Assembly (NCBI GenBank): GCA_902782465.1
Contig: CACZNH010000001.1
Span: 186,001 to 250,000, forward strand
DNA: 64,000 bases
Direction: 5' to 3'
From: an uncultured Bacteroidales bacterium
GTDB taxonomy: Bacteria; Bacteroidota; Bacteroidia; Bacteroidales; Muribaculaceae
The position numbers were made by a program, and so were the translations under genes. The notes beneath the pieces are model-generated. The model had not been told where the DNA came from, did not search any database, and saw nothing but the letters and a program-made list of their open reading frames with translations. Positions 1 to 9,409 of the stretch are shown piece after piece. How positions within the stretch are numbered: the stretch's first letter is position 1; every line of letters begins with the position of its first letter.

Positions 1-1223
1 GCTGACTCATAGCTCAGCGGCGTGGCAAAGCGGCTGTAGCCCTTGAAATGGTATTCATGCAGAATGGCATGGCGCGGAGCCGCCTTGATTTCGCGGTCAA
101 TGTTGTCTTCAAAGGTCTTCAGACGGTGCAACACCGTCATGGCATCGGAATAGAAGTAAGCACTCGCGAGAATGCCGAAGACAATTGCTGCCACACGCAG
201 CCATCCACCCCAGTGCCAGCGGTTGAGCAATGCATCTACTGCCATGATCAGGATAATCAGCGATACGGTGGCTATGGGGGCGTAGGCGCGGTCATAGAGA
301 TAACCCAGGCCGAACATCAATATGGCCATGCAGAGCAGGATATAGCTCCAAGGGCAGCGTCTGATGGGGCGGAACCCTTTCCATATCATGACGATGATGC
401 CCACGATGACGGCAGCTATCGGCGTGACGATGCGCAAGTTTTTCTCAGCAAAAATGTAGCTGCGGCTCGACAACAGTTCGCCGAGGCTCATGTTCACCAC
501 GATGCCCCCGTCGGCCGCCCTCTCCCAGATGCCAGGCGATGCCAGGATAATCACGATGCCGAGGAGATAAGCCGTTAGGGCAATTACCGCATTGCGGTCC
601 AGTGCTTGACGGTTGAAGATGTAATACAGCACCAGACCGCCAAAGAATCCGAACGAAGCCGCCTCGTTGAAGCATCCACCAATCAACGAAATCAATATCA
701 GCAATATGGTCATGCCGGCACCGAGCCGCTTCCCCTTGAAACGCTGCAGCAGATAGACCATCAGCAGCGAGGTGGTGATGGACCACATGTAGTTGCAGCT
801 GCCGGCGACAAAGAGCATCGTCTGTCCAGGCACGGGATAGCAGGCACCGACGTAGGTCACAAACATTGTCACTGCCAACAGGGAGCGGCGCCCCGTGCTC
901 AACAGGCTGATTAAATGGGCCATCAAGCCAAACACCAGGGTATTGCAAATGTTGAATACGGGTTTGCCCAAATAGGCGCAAAACAGCGCTGCAAAGGTGT
1001 CGGCGCTGCGGCCATTATGGTCCATGAAACGCTCATACTGCGAACGCAGGAAATCCATGAAACCCGCATCGCTGAGCAGTGAAAACTGCATGTCGTCCTC
1101 CTTGTAGGAAGTCCACACGTTGAGCACATAGAACACGATGCATGCAGCCAGGATTAACCCCCAGTAAGCCAGGTCATGAACTAGAACCGCTTTGTTTCTT
1201 GTGTCGTAATGCTTGCTATCCAT
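1..1223 (-). CDS. DUF6056-like polytopic membrane protein (3' part outside window)
   Basis: The reading frame is open from an ATG at 1223 to the window edge, giving 407 codons with the C-terminus missing. The product begins MDSKHYDTRNK, has a hydrophobic first segment (about residues 19-36), then a conserved KEDD motif at 41-44, then many further hydrophobic segments. It is clearly homologous to the proteins at 1244-2974 and 7754-9409: the KEDD motif, the VPGQTMLFVAGSCNYMWS stretch and the FNEAASFGFFGGL stretch are shared. I assign it to the DUF6056-type family from memory. The acidic motif just after the first membrane segment is typical of GT-C glycosyltransferases, so a sugar-transfer role is an inference. 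Only 20 bp separate it from the upstream paralogue, so the two are probably co-transcribed. Confidence 0.75.
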   Translation of the reverse strand, partial: MDSKHYDTRNKAVLVHDLAYWGLILAACIVFYVLNVWTSYKEDDMQFSLLSDAGFMDFLRSQYERFMDHNGRSADTFAALFCAYLGKPVFNICNTLVFGLMAHLISLLSTGRRSLLAVTMFVTYVGACYPVPGQTMLFVAGSCNYMWSITTSLLMVYLLQRFKGKRLGAGMTILLILISLIGGCFNEAASFGFFGGLVLYYIFNRQALDRNAVIALTAYLLGIVIILASPGIWERAADGGIVVNMSLGELLSSRSYIFAEKNLRIVTPIAAVIVGIIVMIWKGFRPIRRCPWSYILLCMAILMFGLGYLYDRAYAPIATVSLIILIMAVDALLNRWHWGGWLRVAAIVFGILASAYFYSDAMTVLHRLKTFEDNIDREIKAAPRHAILHEYHFKGYSRFATPLSYES

Positions 1224-1243
1224 GAATACTACATTTCAATCGG

Positions 1244-2974
1244 TTATTTATCGAGGATTTGGACCGTTTCGGGATTTGGCGCTTGCCTGAAGAGCGTGAG
1301 GCGTTCATCGCCGGCATAATCCAACAGCAATTCCATGCTTGAAATGCCGTTGTCCACCAGGGGAAGCACCATCATCGTTTTCCCATCGACGCGCAACGGA
1401 TAATAGCCAAAGGGGTCGCTAGTGGTCTGGAGAGCATGCTTCTTGCGGAAATCCTTTTCGCTCTCGGATAAGGCATTGTCCGAGTCGCTGCGGTATGCCG
1501 TGCCAACCTGATAAGCTGTGGGCAGCGTGTCAAGGTTGAGCGTCAGGAGCATGTAATTCTGGTCGGGGAATGCCACTATGGGACCTGTCAGGGCGGGTTT
1601 GTCACTCGTGAACGGCATCTCGACGGCTCCATCGAGCAAGCGTCCGCCGTGGAAGCGGTCATAGACCGAGTCCGAGACGAATTGGATGTTCTGCTTGTCA
1701 AAATAGGCACGCCAGATGTACTCGTTCTGGAAAAACCTGTCGCTTTGCATCGGCAGGGGATAGAGGAAGCGGTTGTATTGCCTGAAGGGTGATTGATGCA
1801 AGACGGCCTGGTCGGTTGCGGCCCGGATTTCGTTAACCACCTGCTCATCAATCACCTTGTAGTCGCGCAAGACTTTTACGCCTTTGCCGAAGGTCATGAC
1901 ACTCAGCGCCAAACAAGCGAGAATGGCGATTGCCCGTAGCCATTGCGGGCGGCGCAGGAGCCAGTCGGCGGCAATGGCCGTGATGATAAGCGAAACGGTC
2001 ACCAGAGGTGCATAGGGACGTTCGGGAATCCATCCCAGGATGAAAAGAAGCAGCATCAGCATGACCAGCAGGTAGGGCCACACGCTGGCAGTGAGCGTTT
2101 TGACTCCTTTCCAAAACAAGGTGATAACGCCAATCACCAAGGCCGCCAGCGGGACAATGAAACGTATCATTTTCTCGCCGAGGATGTGCAGGCGGCTCTG
2201 CAACAAGTCCATGAAGGGCATGTCCACAGCAATGCCGCCCCCTGCTGCCCGTTCCCACGCTGCGGGTGATGCCATGATGAGCAACAAGCCCAGGATGTAG
2301 CCCGTCATGCCGACTACTACGGTACGGTCTATCGACTTGCTGTTGACAAGATAGTATAAGCCCACGCCGCCCACAAAGCCAAACGACATGGCCTCGTTGC
2401 CCGACCCTGCGAGCAATGCCCCGAGCAGGAGCAGAATTCCCTTGCTCCATCCCAATCGGGAACTTCCGTGGTTGAGCAGATAATAGAGCAGCCACAGCGA
2501 ACCGGTAATGCTCCACAGGTAGTTGCAGCTGCCGGCCAGCCATAGCAGGGTCTCGCCCGGAACGGGGAAACAGGTGCCGATGCAGGCATAGAGCATCGTC
2601 TGTGCCAACAGTGAACGCCGCCTTGTCGCCAAGAGGCTCACCACATGTGCCAGCAGGCCGAACATCAGAGTGTTAAACACGTTGAACAGGGGTTTTCCCA
2701 GCAAGCCGCAGAATAGCTCGGCAATCATGTCGGACGAGCGTCCGTTGGTTATCAGGAACTTGTTCCTGTAGCAGTGGAGCAGGTCACCCAGCGAGTTGAT
2801 GTGCGTCAGGTCTCCGATGACCATCGAGTGCAGCATGTCGTCCTCCTTGAGAGGCGTCAACAGGTTCATCCAGTAGAACACGGCACAGGCCACCGCCAGC
2901 AAAGTCCAGTAGGCGATGTCATGCCAGCGTCTGCCCTGTGGCGAATTCAGATAATCGTCATATTTCAAGCCCAT
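1244..2974 (-). CDS. DUF6056-like polytopic membrane protein
   Basis: This 576-residue protein starts at the ATG at 2974 (MGLKYDDYLNSP). A longer frame to 3013 would need a TTG start and adds only 13 residues. There are about ten hydrophobic segments, and the first is followed by LLTPLKEDDMLHS, the same acidic loop motif as in its two paralogues. The last third is soluble and resembles an extracytoplasmic domain. It lies about 90 bp behind frr and 20 bp ahead of another paralogue. Two GtrB-like polyprenyl-phosphate glycosyltransferases are encoded nearby, which makes a membrane-embedded sugar transferase plausible. The substrate cannot be told from sequence. Confidence 0.78.
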   Translation of the reverse strand: MGLKYDDYLNSPQGRRWHDIAYWTLLAVACAVFYWMNLLTPLKEDDMLHSMVIGDLTHINSLGDLLHCYRNKFLITNGRSSDMIAELFCGLLGKPLFNVFNTLMFGLLAHVVSLLATRRRSLLAQTMLYACIGTCFPVPGETLLWLAGSCNYLWSITGSLWLLYYLLNHGSSRLGWSKGILLLLGALLAGSGNEAMSFGFVGGVGLYYLVNSKSIDRTVVVGMTGYILGLLLIMASPAAWERAAGGGIAVDMPFMDLLQSRLHILGEKMIRFIVPLAALVIGVITLFWKGVKTLTASVWPYLLVMLMLLLFILGWIPERPYAPLVTVSLIITAIAADWLLRRPQWLRAIAILACLALSVMTFGKGVKVLRDYKVIDEQVVNEIRAATDQAVLHQSPFRQYNRFLYPLPMQSDRFFQNEYIWRAYFDKQNIQFVSDSVYDRFHGGRLLDGAVEMPFTSDKPALTGPIVAFPDQNYMLLTLNLDTLPTAYQVGTAYRSDSDNALSESEKDFRKKHALQTTSDPFGYYPLRVDGKTMMVLPLVDNGISSMELLLDYAGDERLTLFRQAPNPETVQILDK

Positions 2975-3062
2975 GCGCTCCACACTATCAAGCAAAAAAC
3001 GATGTTGCAGCAAGGTTCACCGCCGCAACACCGTTAAGTGTAAATAATGATGCGTTAACTTG

Positions 3063-3623
3063 TTATACGGTCAGGATTTCCTTCTCTTTAGCGGCAAAGA
3101 TTTCGTCGATTTTCTTCATGAACTTGTCATGAATCTTCTGCACCTTCTCCTCACCGTCCTTGCTGACATCCTCGCTCATGCCTTCCTTGACGGCCTTCTT
3201 CAGGCCCTCGATGGCCTCGCGGCGTGCGTTGCGGATGCTCACGCGGGCTTTCTCGCTCTCGGCCTTGGAGTCCTTCACGAGCAGTTTGCGGCGCTCCTCG
3301 GTCAGGGGCGGGATGTTCAGGCGGATAACCTCACCGTTGTTCACGGGCATGATACCCACGTTGCTGTCGATGATGGCCTTCTCGATGGTTCCAATCATGT
3401 TGCGCTCCCACGGCATGATGGCGATGGTGCGCTGGTCGGGGGTGCTCACGTTGGCCACGTTGTCGATGGGCACGGGGCTGCCATAGTAGTTCACACGGAT
3501 GCCGTCGAGAATCTTCACGTTGGCCTTGCCGGCACGGATGTGTGCCAGGGTGTCATCGAGGAAATCCACGGCTTCCTGCATCTTTTTCTCGGCTGCGTCG
3601 AGATAGAATTTCACGTCATTCAT
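3063..3623 (-). CDS. frr: Ribosome recycling factor
   Basis: This is 186 residues, the normal RRF length. The family landmarks are present: an N-terminal helix, then DDTLAHIRAGKANVKILDG with the conserved RxGxA region, YYGSPVPIDNVANVS, and IPPLTEERRKLLVKDSK near residue 115. RRF releases ribosomes from mRNA together with EF-G after termination. The ATG at 3623 fits family alignments. A promoter-like TTTG-N20-TAATTTCG lies about 50 bp upstream. The gene sits between the AT-rich STAND gene and two membrane-protein genes, so this core gene is embedded in accessory material. Confidence 0.97.
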   Translation of the reverse strand: MNDVKFYLDAAEKKMQEAVDFLDDTLAHIRAGKANVKILDGIRVNYYGSPVPIDNVANVSTPDQRTIAIMPWERNMIGTIEKAIIDSNVGIMPVNNGEVIRLNIPPLTEERRKLLVKDSKAESEKARVSIRNARREAIEGLKKAVKEGMSEDVSKDGEEKVQKIHDKFMKKIDEIFAAKEKEILTV

Positions 3624-3847
3624 AGTCTTGCGTTTTTATTGTTTTTTTCTTGATTTGTGATTTTATTGGTCACGAAATTACACCATTTGCCCCAACCCTG
3701 CAAATATTTTGCCAATTTTTGTGCAAACTGCATGGTTTGAAGCCTGAGCCAATAATATATTAGCTCAGAAATAGTTGTTCTTCTATATTGTTGAAAATGA
3801 TAGAGAAAGGTTCATCTATAGTTTTTTTATCTTTTTTCAGTGATGTT

Positions 3848-6800
3848 CTACGAATCAATATAGTAATAGTAAGAACTATCTGTTTCATAAGAATCCTGCT
3901 GGTAACTTTGATTCAATTTTTTTTGATTAACTAATTCGACGAGGCTTTGAATAATATGAGTGTTTTTATGATCCGTGCCAAATGTTTTTTCACAAATCTC
4001 TAATCCTTTATGACAGAACTGTAATGCCTTGTCGTAGTCACCTTTATCACAGTATATCGTGCCAATATTGCAATAATGGACTGCAGTTTCAGGGTGCCCT
4101 GCACCTAAAATCTGCTCTAAAATATCTAGAGCCTTGAAATAGTATTCTAATGCTTTATCATAATCACCTTTTTTTTGGTATATCGAGCTTATGTTAGAGT
4201 AAGACATAGCAGTATCTGTATGAAAAGTACCCAAGGTTCTTTCAAGAATATCAAGAGCCTTGAAATAATATTCTTCCGCCTTGTCATATTCTCCTAAGCG
4301 AGTGAAAACAGAGCCAATGTTAATGTACGTCATAGCTGTATCAGGATGCTCTATACCTTTGATTTGCTCTAGTATTTTAAGAGCTTTTAAATAATACGTC
4401 AGTGCTTTGTCATAATTGTGTAAGTTAAAGAATACTAAACCGATGTTATTGTAGGAGTAGGCAGTTTCTGCGTGCATAGAACCCAATACTTTTTCTCGGA
4501 TATCAAGTGCTTTGGATGAATACTCTAATGCTTTATCATAATTGCCATCCTTCATGTAGATATCGCTGATGCTGTTATAGGATATGGCTGTTTTGTAATG
4601 GTACACCCCAAAAGATTTCTTAAAAATATCAAGTGCTTTGAGATGGTATTCCAGTGCCTTGTGGTAATCGTATTGTTTTTCGTATACACAGCCGATATTG
4701 AAGTAAGATGTGGCAGTGGCAGGATGCGATGTGCCCAAAATATGTTCAGAAATATCAATTGCTTTTAAAAGGTACTCCAACGCTTTGCCATCTTCGCCTC
4801 GTTCTTTGTAATCACATCCGATGCTATTGTAGGTATTGGCTATATTAGGATGTTCTCTACCCAAAACTTCTTTATCGATTTCAAGTGCTTTGAAATGGTA
4901 TTCCAATGCTTTATCGTAATCACCTTTGCTACTGTAAATTGTGCCGATGTTCATAAAAGTAGTTGCTATTGTGGGATGTTTTGAGTCCATAACTTTTAGA
5001 TTAATTTTCAACGATTTGAATAAAAACTCCAGTGCTTTATCGTAATCTTTTAATTCAGAATAAATTGTGCTGATATTATTATAGGACAACGCGGTAGCTG
5101 GATGCTCTGTACCTAAAACTTGTTCTTTGATGGCCATTGCTTTGAAATGACATTCCAATGCTGTTTTAAAGTTGCCCAATTCACCATATATTAAACCAAT
5201 ATTATTGTAAGACATTGCGATTAAAGGATGCATTGTACCCAGGATATTCAAACGGATTTTGAGTGCTTCGAAATGGTATTCCAGAGCTTTATGATAATCA
5301 CCTTTGCTATTGTATACAGTACCTGTGTTATCATAGGACATCGCAGTTGAAAGGTGTTTTACTCCCAAAATTTTCTTTCGGATTTCTAGTGCCTTGATAG
5401 AAAACTCCAATGCTTTATCGTAATCGCCTTTTGCATCATATACTATGCCTGTGTCATTGTATGAATCAGCGGTATCGGGGTGATCAGTTCCCAATACCTT
5501 TTCTCGAATTTGCAGAGCCTTTATACAATTCTCGAGAGCGTTATCATTATCGCCTTGTTCATGATAAGTCCATCCGATATAATAATAGGCTTTCGCTAAA
5601 ACAATATCATTTTCATTTGAATCAATAATTAGGGATAGGTATGCTTGATTGTACATCATGGCAGTTTTTGAATCCCCAAAATACGTTAAAATCAAATCCC
5701 CAATCTGATTATATGGTACATTGGTGACGGCTATGTTCTCTATCGATAGATCAAGATATGCTTTTAATTGATATTTTTCAGGTGAAGATTTGAGCAGTTT
5801 GCGCCAATAACGAGCTAGTAGCGCTTTACCTTGATCGGTAGCATTGAAATAGCGAAAAGCTTCAAAACTAAGGATAGTCTTGTAGAGCATTTCATCATTG
5901 TCAGTATGATAGCACTGGAATGAAAGTTCCGATATTCTTCTCCATCTAGTGATACGGTTATTGATGGATGTGTGGCTTATTATCTGCAGGCGATAAGGCT
6001 TGGCTTTTTCAGGGTCAGCAAGGTTATAACGCTGCCATACAGCATTGGTAATATATTGGTGAGAGAAGGAAATCAGACCATTGCGGATCACAATATGGTT
6101 ATATAAAACACAGTAGAAGAGATGGAAGTCAAGATTGGATACCCTTGAGATGGTTTGGAGTTCATTTTCTGTCATTCCATTTTCCGATAGTGCAATGAGG
6201 GAAAGAATACGTTGAACTTCAGAATAATCATTCTCCATACGCTGCAGCATGCGGTCGAAAAAATCTTCTGTTGATGCTGCGGAAAGATAGTAGTCGATAC
6301 GTGTGTCAAGTTGTGTGTTTGAGCCAAAACTAATCAATTCGTCCAACAAGGTTTTGAGTACTAGCATATTCTCGTTTTCGGAATCATCAAGAATGCGGTT
6401 GAGCTGCGGTTGGGTAGGTTTTTTGCCAACATTGTGTAAGTAATCAATAATGAACTGCTCCCGCAGGTGTCTGTCAAGTTTCCCAATTGTGTGTATCGAA
6501 TAATCAAGCCGCTTGAAGATTTCCATTGTCACGTCGTCTTCGAGGGTTGAAAATAGGTATTTTGTTGTTTGAGGAGCTTGTGGCAACCAATAGAGCAACT
6601 TGCTTTTGTCTGGACCTATTATTTGATTAACGCCGTCAATGACAATGAGTAACGGCTTGCCTTTTTGTCCTGCCTCAACTAGAATTCGTTGGACCTCATC
6701 CTTCAATTCTTCATTCATGCCCTCTTGTCGCTCAAGGCCATAGAGGTTATATATTTCATCACAGATGTGTTGCAGAATCTGACGGTAGTCATTTCCGCTG

Positions 6801-7699
6801 AACGAATTGCCCACAAAGTGGTAGATGATGTTATAGGGTAATTGTTCTTTCTCATCTTCTTTCTCTTTTAGCCAGTTGGCGATGAGAGCACTTTTTCCCA
6901 TTCCGCTGGGACCAGTAATGATGAGGTGAGTTTCATCTCCTTCGAGAAATTGGTCAAGACGATTAAAATCGGTTTGCAGTCGCTGGTAATGATTATGCTT
7001 GGTGTTCAAATAAGCCTTTTGTGCAGTGCGTTCTCTCCTCAAGCGGCTATATTTTTCCTCCGGAAAATGTTTATTAAGCATATTTCGGATAGCAATCTCC
7101 ACCTTTTTACACAAGTCTTCAATAGACGTATATTCTTCTTTTGCAAAGCGGTCTTGTTTCCAAATCTGTTTTTTCAGCCATGTGAGTTTTTCATTTTCAT
7201 TAGTTTGAATGTCCTGAACATTCTTAATGAAAAAAGCTGCATCAACATCATAAGGGTTGCGCAAGACGCCATACTGCATCTCTATTTCAGTAGTACTCAA
7301 TCTATGTTCGATGTCTTTGCGTAACCATGGGTAACGTTCCTCAAGTTCTGGATTCTTTTCCAACTCAGAAATGTCAGGTGAGGTGCCATAACGGCTGCCC
7401 AAAAGACCAATAAAAAACGGGTGAGAGTGTTCTGTTTCTTCGAGACATACTGAAAGCATTTTGCCCGAACGCATATCTTCTTCTGTAATGCCCCAACGTA
7501 AATCAACCACCGACAACGAAACATTGCGGCGGTTGGCTTCTAATCTGAGCGAGTCAAAAGTCTTGACTAATGCCTCTCTTTCTTCGTTCATGTCGATGAA
7601 GGTAGAAGATAAGAAAATACGCATCTCGCGGTTTTCAATCGCCCGCTTGCTGTCAAATCGTGAAAAATCCTGTTCTGTATAACTATTATTTAGTATCAT
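3848..7699 (-). CDS. STAND-type protein: DUF4062 domain, P-loop NTPase, 13 TPR repeats
   Basis: The protein has 1283 residues. A DUF4062-like domain occupies about residues 26-115 (MRIFLSSTFIDMNEERE, then DLRWGIT and FIGLLGSRYG). A P-loop ATPase follows, with Walker A GPSGMGKSA near 263-270 and Walker B LLIVIDGVNQ near 350. After a helical region come about 13 consecutive 42-residue TPRs of kinesin-light-chain type (GDYDKALEYxxKALxI...LGxxHPxTA) from about 715 to 1260. The same order occurs in STAND sensor proteins of bacteria and in eukaryotic NPHP3/NWD1-like proteins. Many bacterial STAND proteins act in phage defence or signalling, but a defence role here is inference. Codon use is AT-rich, unlike both flanks, suggesting horizontal acquisition. 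The start could also be the internal ATG at residue 26. Confidence 0.9.
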   Translation of the reverse strand: MILNNSYTEQDFSRFDSKRAIENREMRIFLSSTFIDMNEEREALVKTFDSLRLEANRRNVSLSVVDLRWGITEEDMRSGKMLSVCLEETEHSHPFFIGLLGSRYGTSPDISELEKNPELEERYPWLRKDIEHRLSTTEIEMQYGVLRNPYDVDAAFFIKNVQDIQTNENEKLTWLKKQIWKQDRFAKEEYTSIEDLCKKVEIAIRNMLNKHFPEEKYSRLRRERTAQKAYLNTKHNHYQRLQTDFNRLDQFLEGDETHLIITGPSGMGKSALIANWLKEKEDEKEQLPYNIIYHFVGNSFSGNDYRQILQHICDEIYNLYGLERQEGMNEELKDEVQRILVEAGQKGKPLLIVIDGVNQIIGPDKSKLLYWLPQAPQTTKYLFSTLEDDVTMEIFKRLDYSIHTIGKLDRHLREQFIIDYLHNVGKKPTQPQLNRILDDSENENMLVLKTLLDELISFGSNTQLDTRIDYYLSAASTEDFFDRMLQRMENDYSEVQRILSLIALSENGMTENELQTISRVSNLDFHLFYCVLYNHIVIRNGLISFSHQYITNAVWQRYNLADPEKAKPYRLQIISHTSINNRITRWRRISELSFQCYHTDNDEMLYKTILSFEAFRYFNATDQGKALLARYWRKLLKSSPEKYQLKAYLDLSIENIAVTNVPYNQIGDLILTYFGDSKTAMMYNQAYLSLIIDSNENDIVLAKAYYYIGWTYHEQGDNDNALENCIKALQIREKVLGTDHPDTADSYNDTGIVYDAKGDYDKALEFSIKALEIRKKILGVKHLSTAMSYDNTGTVYNSKGDYHKALEYHFEALKIRLNILGTMHPLIAMSYNNIGLIYGELGNFKTALECHFKAMAIKEQVLGTEHPATALSYNNISTIYSELKDYDKALEFLFKSLKINLKVMDSKHPTIATTFMNIGTIYSSKGDYDKALEYHFKALEIDKEVLGREHPNIANTYNSIGCDYKERGEDGKALEYLLKAIDISEHILGTSHPATATSYFNIGCVYEKQYDYHKALEYHLKALDIFKKSFGVYHYKTAISYNSISDIYMKDGNYDKALEYSSKALDIREKVLGSMHAETAYSYNNIGLVFFNLHNYDKALTYYLKALKILEQIKGIEHPDTAMTYINIGSVFTRLGEYDKAEEYYFKALDILERTLGTFHTDTAMSYSNISSIYQKKGDYDKALEYYFKALDILEQILGAGHPETAVHYCNIGTIYCDKGDYDKALQFCHKGLEICEKTFGTDHKNTHIIQSLVELVNQKKLNQSYQQDSYETDSSYYYYIDS

Positions 7700-7753
7700 C
7701 CTGCAATTAGTTTCAAGTTGTTAAAGTTGTATTGAAGAGTGGTGGTGTTGTAT

Positions 7754-9409
7754 TTATTGTTTTTTCTTTAAGCGGTGCAGGGTGATGGGGGTGCCGTCTA
7801 GGGAGTAGGGGGAGAACTCGAGGCGTGTGATGGCGTCATCGAGCGGGGGGAAGATGAGGTATTCGTGCCCCTGGTACAGGAGCGGGAAATAGCCGATGGG
7901 GGCGGCAATGGGTGTGCCGTCGGCCTGATAGGCTTGGGCAAACTGGTAGGAATGCGAGATGGTGTCCTGATGCATTTTCACCGCCCAGTAGTCCTGGCCG
8001 GGGATGGCGAGTATGGCTTCCACGTCGGGGCAGTCGGGGGCCTCCATGGCCATGGGCTGGGCGCCGTCGAGCAGTCGGCCGTTGTGGAAACGGTTATAGA
8101 TGGAGTCGGGGACAAACTGGATATTGTCCTTGTCGTAGTAGTAACACAGGGTCTCCTCGCGGATGAAGAAGGTCCAGGAGTCGAAATTGAAATACTTGAT
8201 GAAGCGGCTGTAGCCCTTGAACTCTCCAGTTGGCAGAATCACTTGACGGTCGCTGGACTGGCGGATGTCGTTCTCGATGTCATTGAAGAACGTCTGGTAG
8301 CGCTTCATCGTGGCGATGTTGGGCGGATAATACTTGACACACAGTGCCAATCCCACGGCAATGACCGCCAGGCGCAGCCACCAGGCGCGTTCTAAAAGCC
8401 GGTCTATCGCCATCACCAGCAGGATGAACCCTGCCATCGATACCGAGAAATACAGGCGCAGCTGCTCTTTTCCCACCACTACGGTGAATGCCAGCAGCAC
8501 AAGGAAAACCCAGGTAAAGGGATGGTCGTTAAAGGTCTTTTTGATCCCGTCTTTCAACATGCCGATCAGGATAACGGCTACTGCTGCCAAGGGAGTGATG
8601 AAATGGCAGGAGCTGTTCCAGAGGATTCTTAGTCTGTCGCTGAGCAGGGTGAGGATGCCTGCCTCGTGCGACACCTCCAGCGAGGCACGGTCCCATGCGC
8701 CGGGGCAGGTGAGCAGGATGAGGACGCCCGTCATGTATCCCGCCATGGCAATCGCCACCGCGCGGTCAACCTTGTCACGGTTGAACAGGTAATACATCAC
8801 CAGGCCGCCAAAGACACCGAAAACCGTCCCCTCGTTGATGCCGCCCACAAACATCGATACCAGGAACACCACTATTCCCATGAGCCAGCCAGGATGGGGA
8901 TTGCGATGTTTCAACAGGTAGATGATAAACAGCATCGAGGCGGTGAATGCCCACAGGTAATTGAATGCTGCCGTGGGCCACAAGAGCGTCTCTCCCGGTA
9001 CGGGCATTGCTGTAACCATGTAGGTGTAAAGCATCACCAGCACCATGGCGCTGTTGCGGCGGGTGGTGATGCGGCTCAACAGATAGGCAAACACGCCGAA
9101 GACCAGCGTATTGACGACATTGAAGACCGTCTTGCCCAGAATGCCGTTGAAGGTGAACGAGATGATGTTGGCCATGCGGGCGTCATATCTGTAATAGGCC
9201 ACCCATGAGCGCAGGACGTCCAGCAGCGTGTTGGTGGGTCGTCCTGAGCCGCCGCCAATGTAGGAATGGAAGATGTCGTCTTCCTTGAGGGGTGTATAGA
9301 GGTTCATCAACAGGAACACGGCGCATCCGCCGAGCAGCAAGCACCAGAAAAGGATGTCTGCCACGCGTTTATAGCGTCGGGGTGTGGTGTCCTGTCGGCT
9401 TGTAATCAT
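7754..9409 (-). CDS. DUF6056-like polytopic membrane protein
   Basis: The product has 551 residues with about ten hydrophobic segments. The first (residues 19-37) is followed by LYTPLKEDDIFHSY, the acidic motif shared with the paralogues at 1-1223 and 1244-2974. Other shared landmarks are VPGETLLWPTAAFNYLWAF and GGINEGTVFGVFGGL. The ATG at 9409 overlaps the stop of the upstream GT2 gene by 4 bp (ATGA), implying translational coupling and a joint pathway. My working model is that the GT2 enzymes charge undecaprenyl phosphate with a sugar and this protein transfers it outside the membrane. That model rests on gene context and the acidic loop only. Confidence 0.8.
   Translation of the reverse strand: MITSRQDTTPRRYKRVADILFWCLLLGGCAVFLLMNLYTPLKEDDIFHSYIGGGSGRPTNTLLDVLRSWVAYYRYDARMANIISFTFNGILGKTVFNVVNTLVFGVFAYLLSRITTRRNSAMVLVMLYTYMVTAMPVPGETLLWPTAAFNYLWAFTASMLFIIYLLKHRNPHPGWLMGIVVFLVSMFVGGINEGTVFGVFGGLVMYYLFNRDKVDRAVAIAMAGYMTGVLILLTCPGAWDRASLEVSHEAGILTLLSDRLRILWNSSCHFITPLAAVAVILIGMLKDGIKKTFNDHPFTWVFLVLLAFTVVVGKEQLRLYFSVSMAGFILLVMAIDRLLERAWWLRLAVIAVGLALCVKYYPPNIATMKRYQTFFNDIENDIRQSSDRQVILPTGEFKGYSRFIKYFNFDSWTFFIREETLCYYYDKDNIQFVPDSIYNRFHNGRLLDGAQPMAMEAPDCPDVEAILAIPGQDYWAVKMHQDTISHSYQFAQAYQADGTPIAAPIGYFPLLYQGHEYLIFPPLDDAITRLEFSPYSLDGTPITLHRLKKKQ

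Noticed and set aside
48-578. Plus-strand open frame of 176 codons
   Set aside because: It lies opposite the partial DUF6056-like gene, whose minus-strand frame has clear homology to two paralogues; the plus frame has no recognisable motif.
4010-5560. CRISPR-like regular repeats at 126-bp spacing
   Set aside because: The period is 42 codons and the reading frame is continuous: these are TPR units of one protein, not CRISPR repeats.
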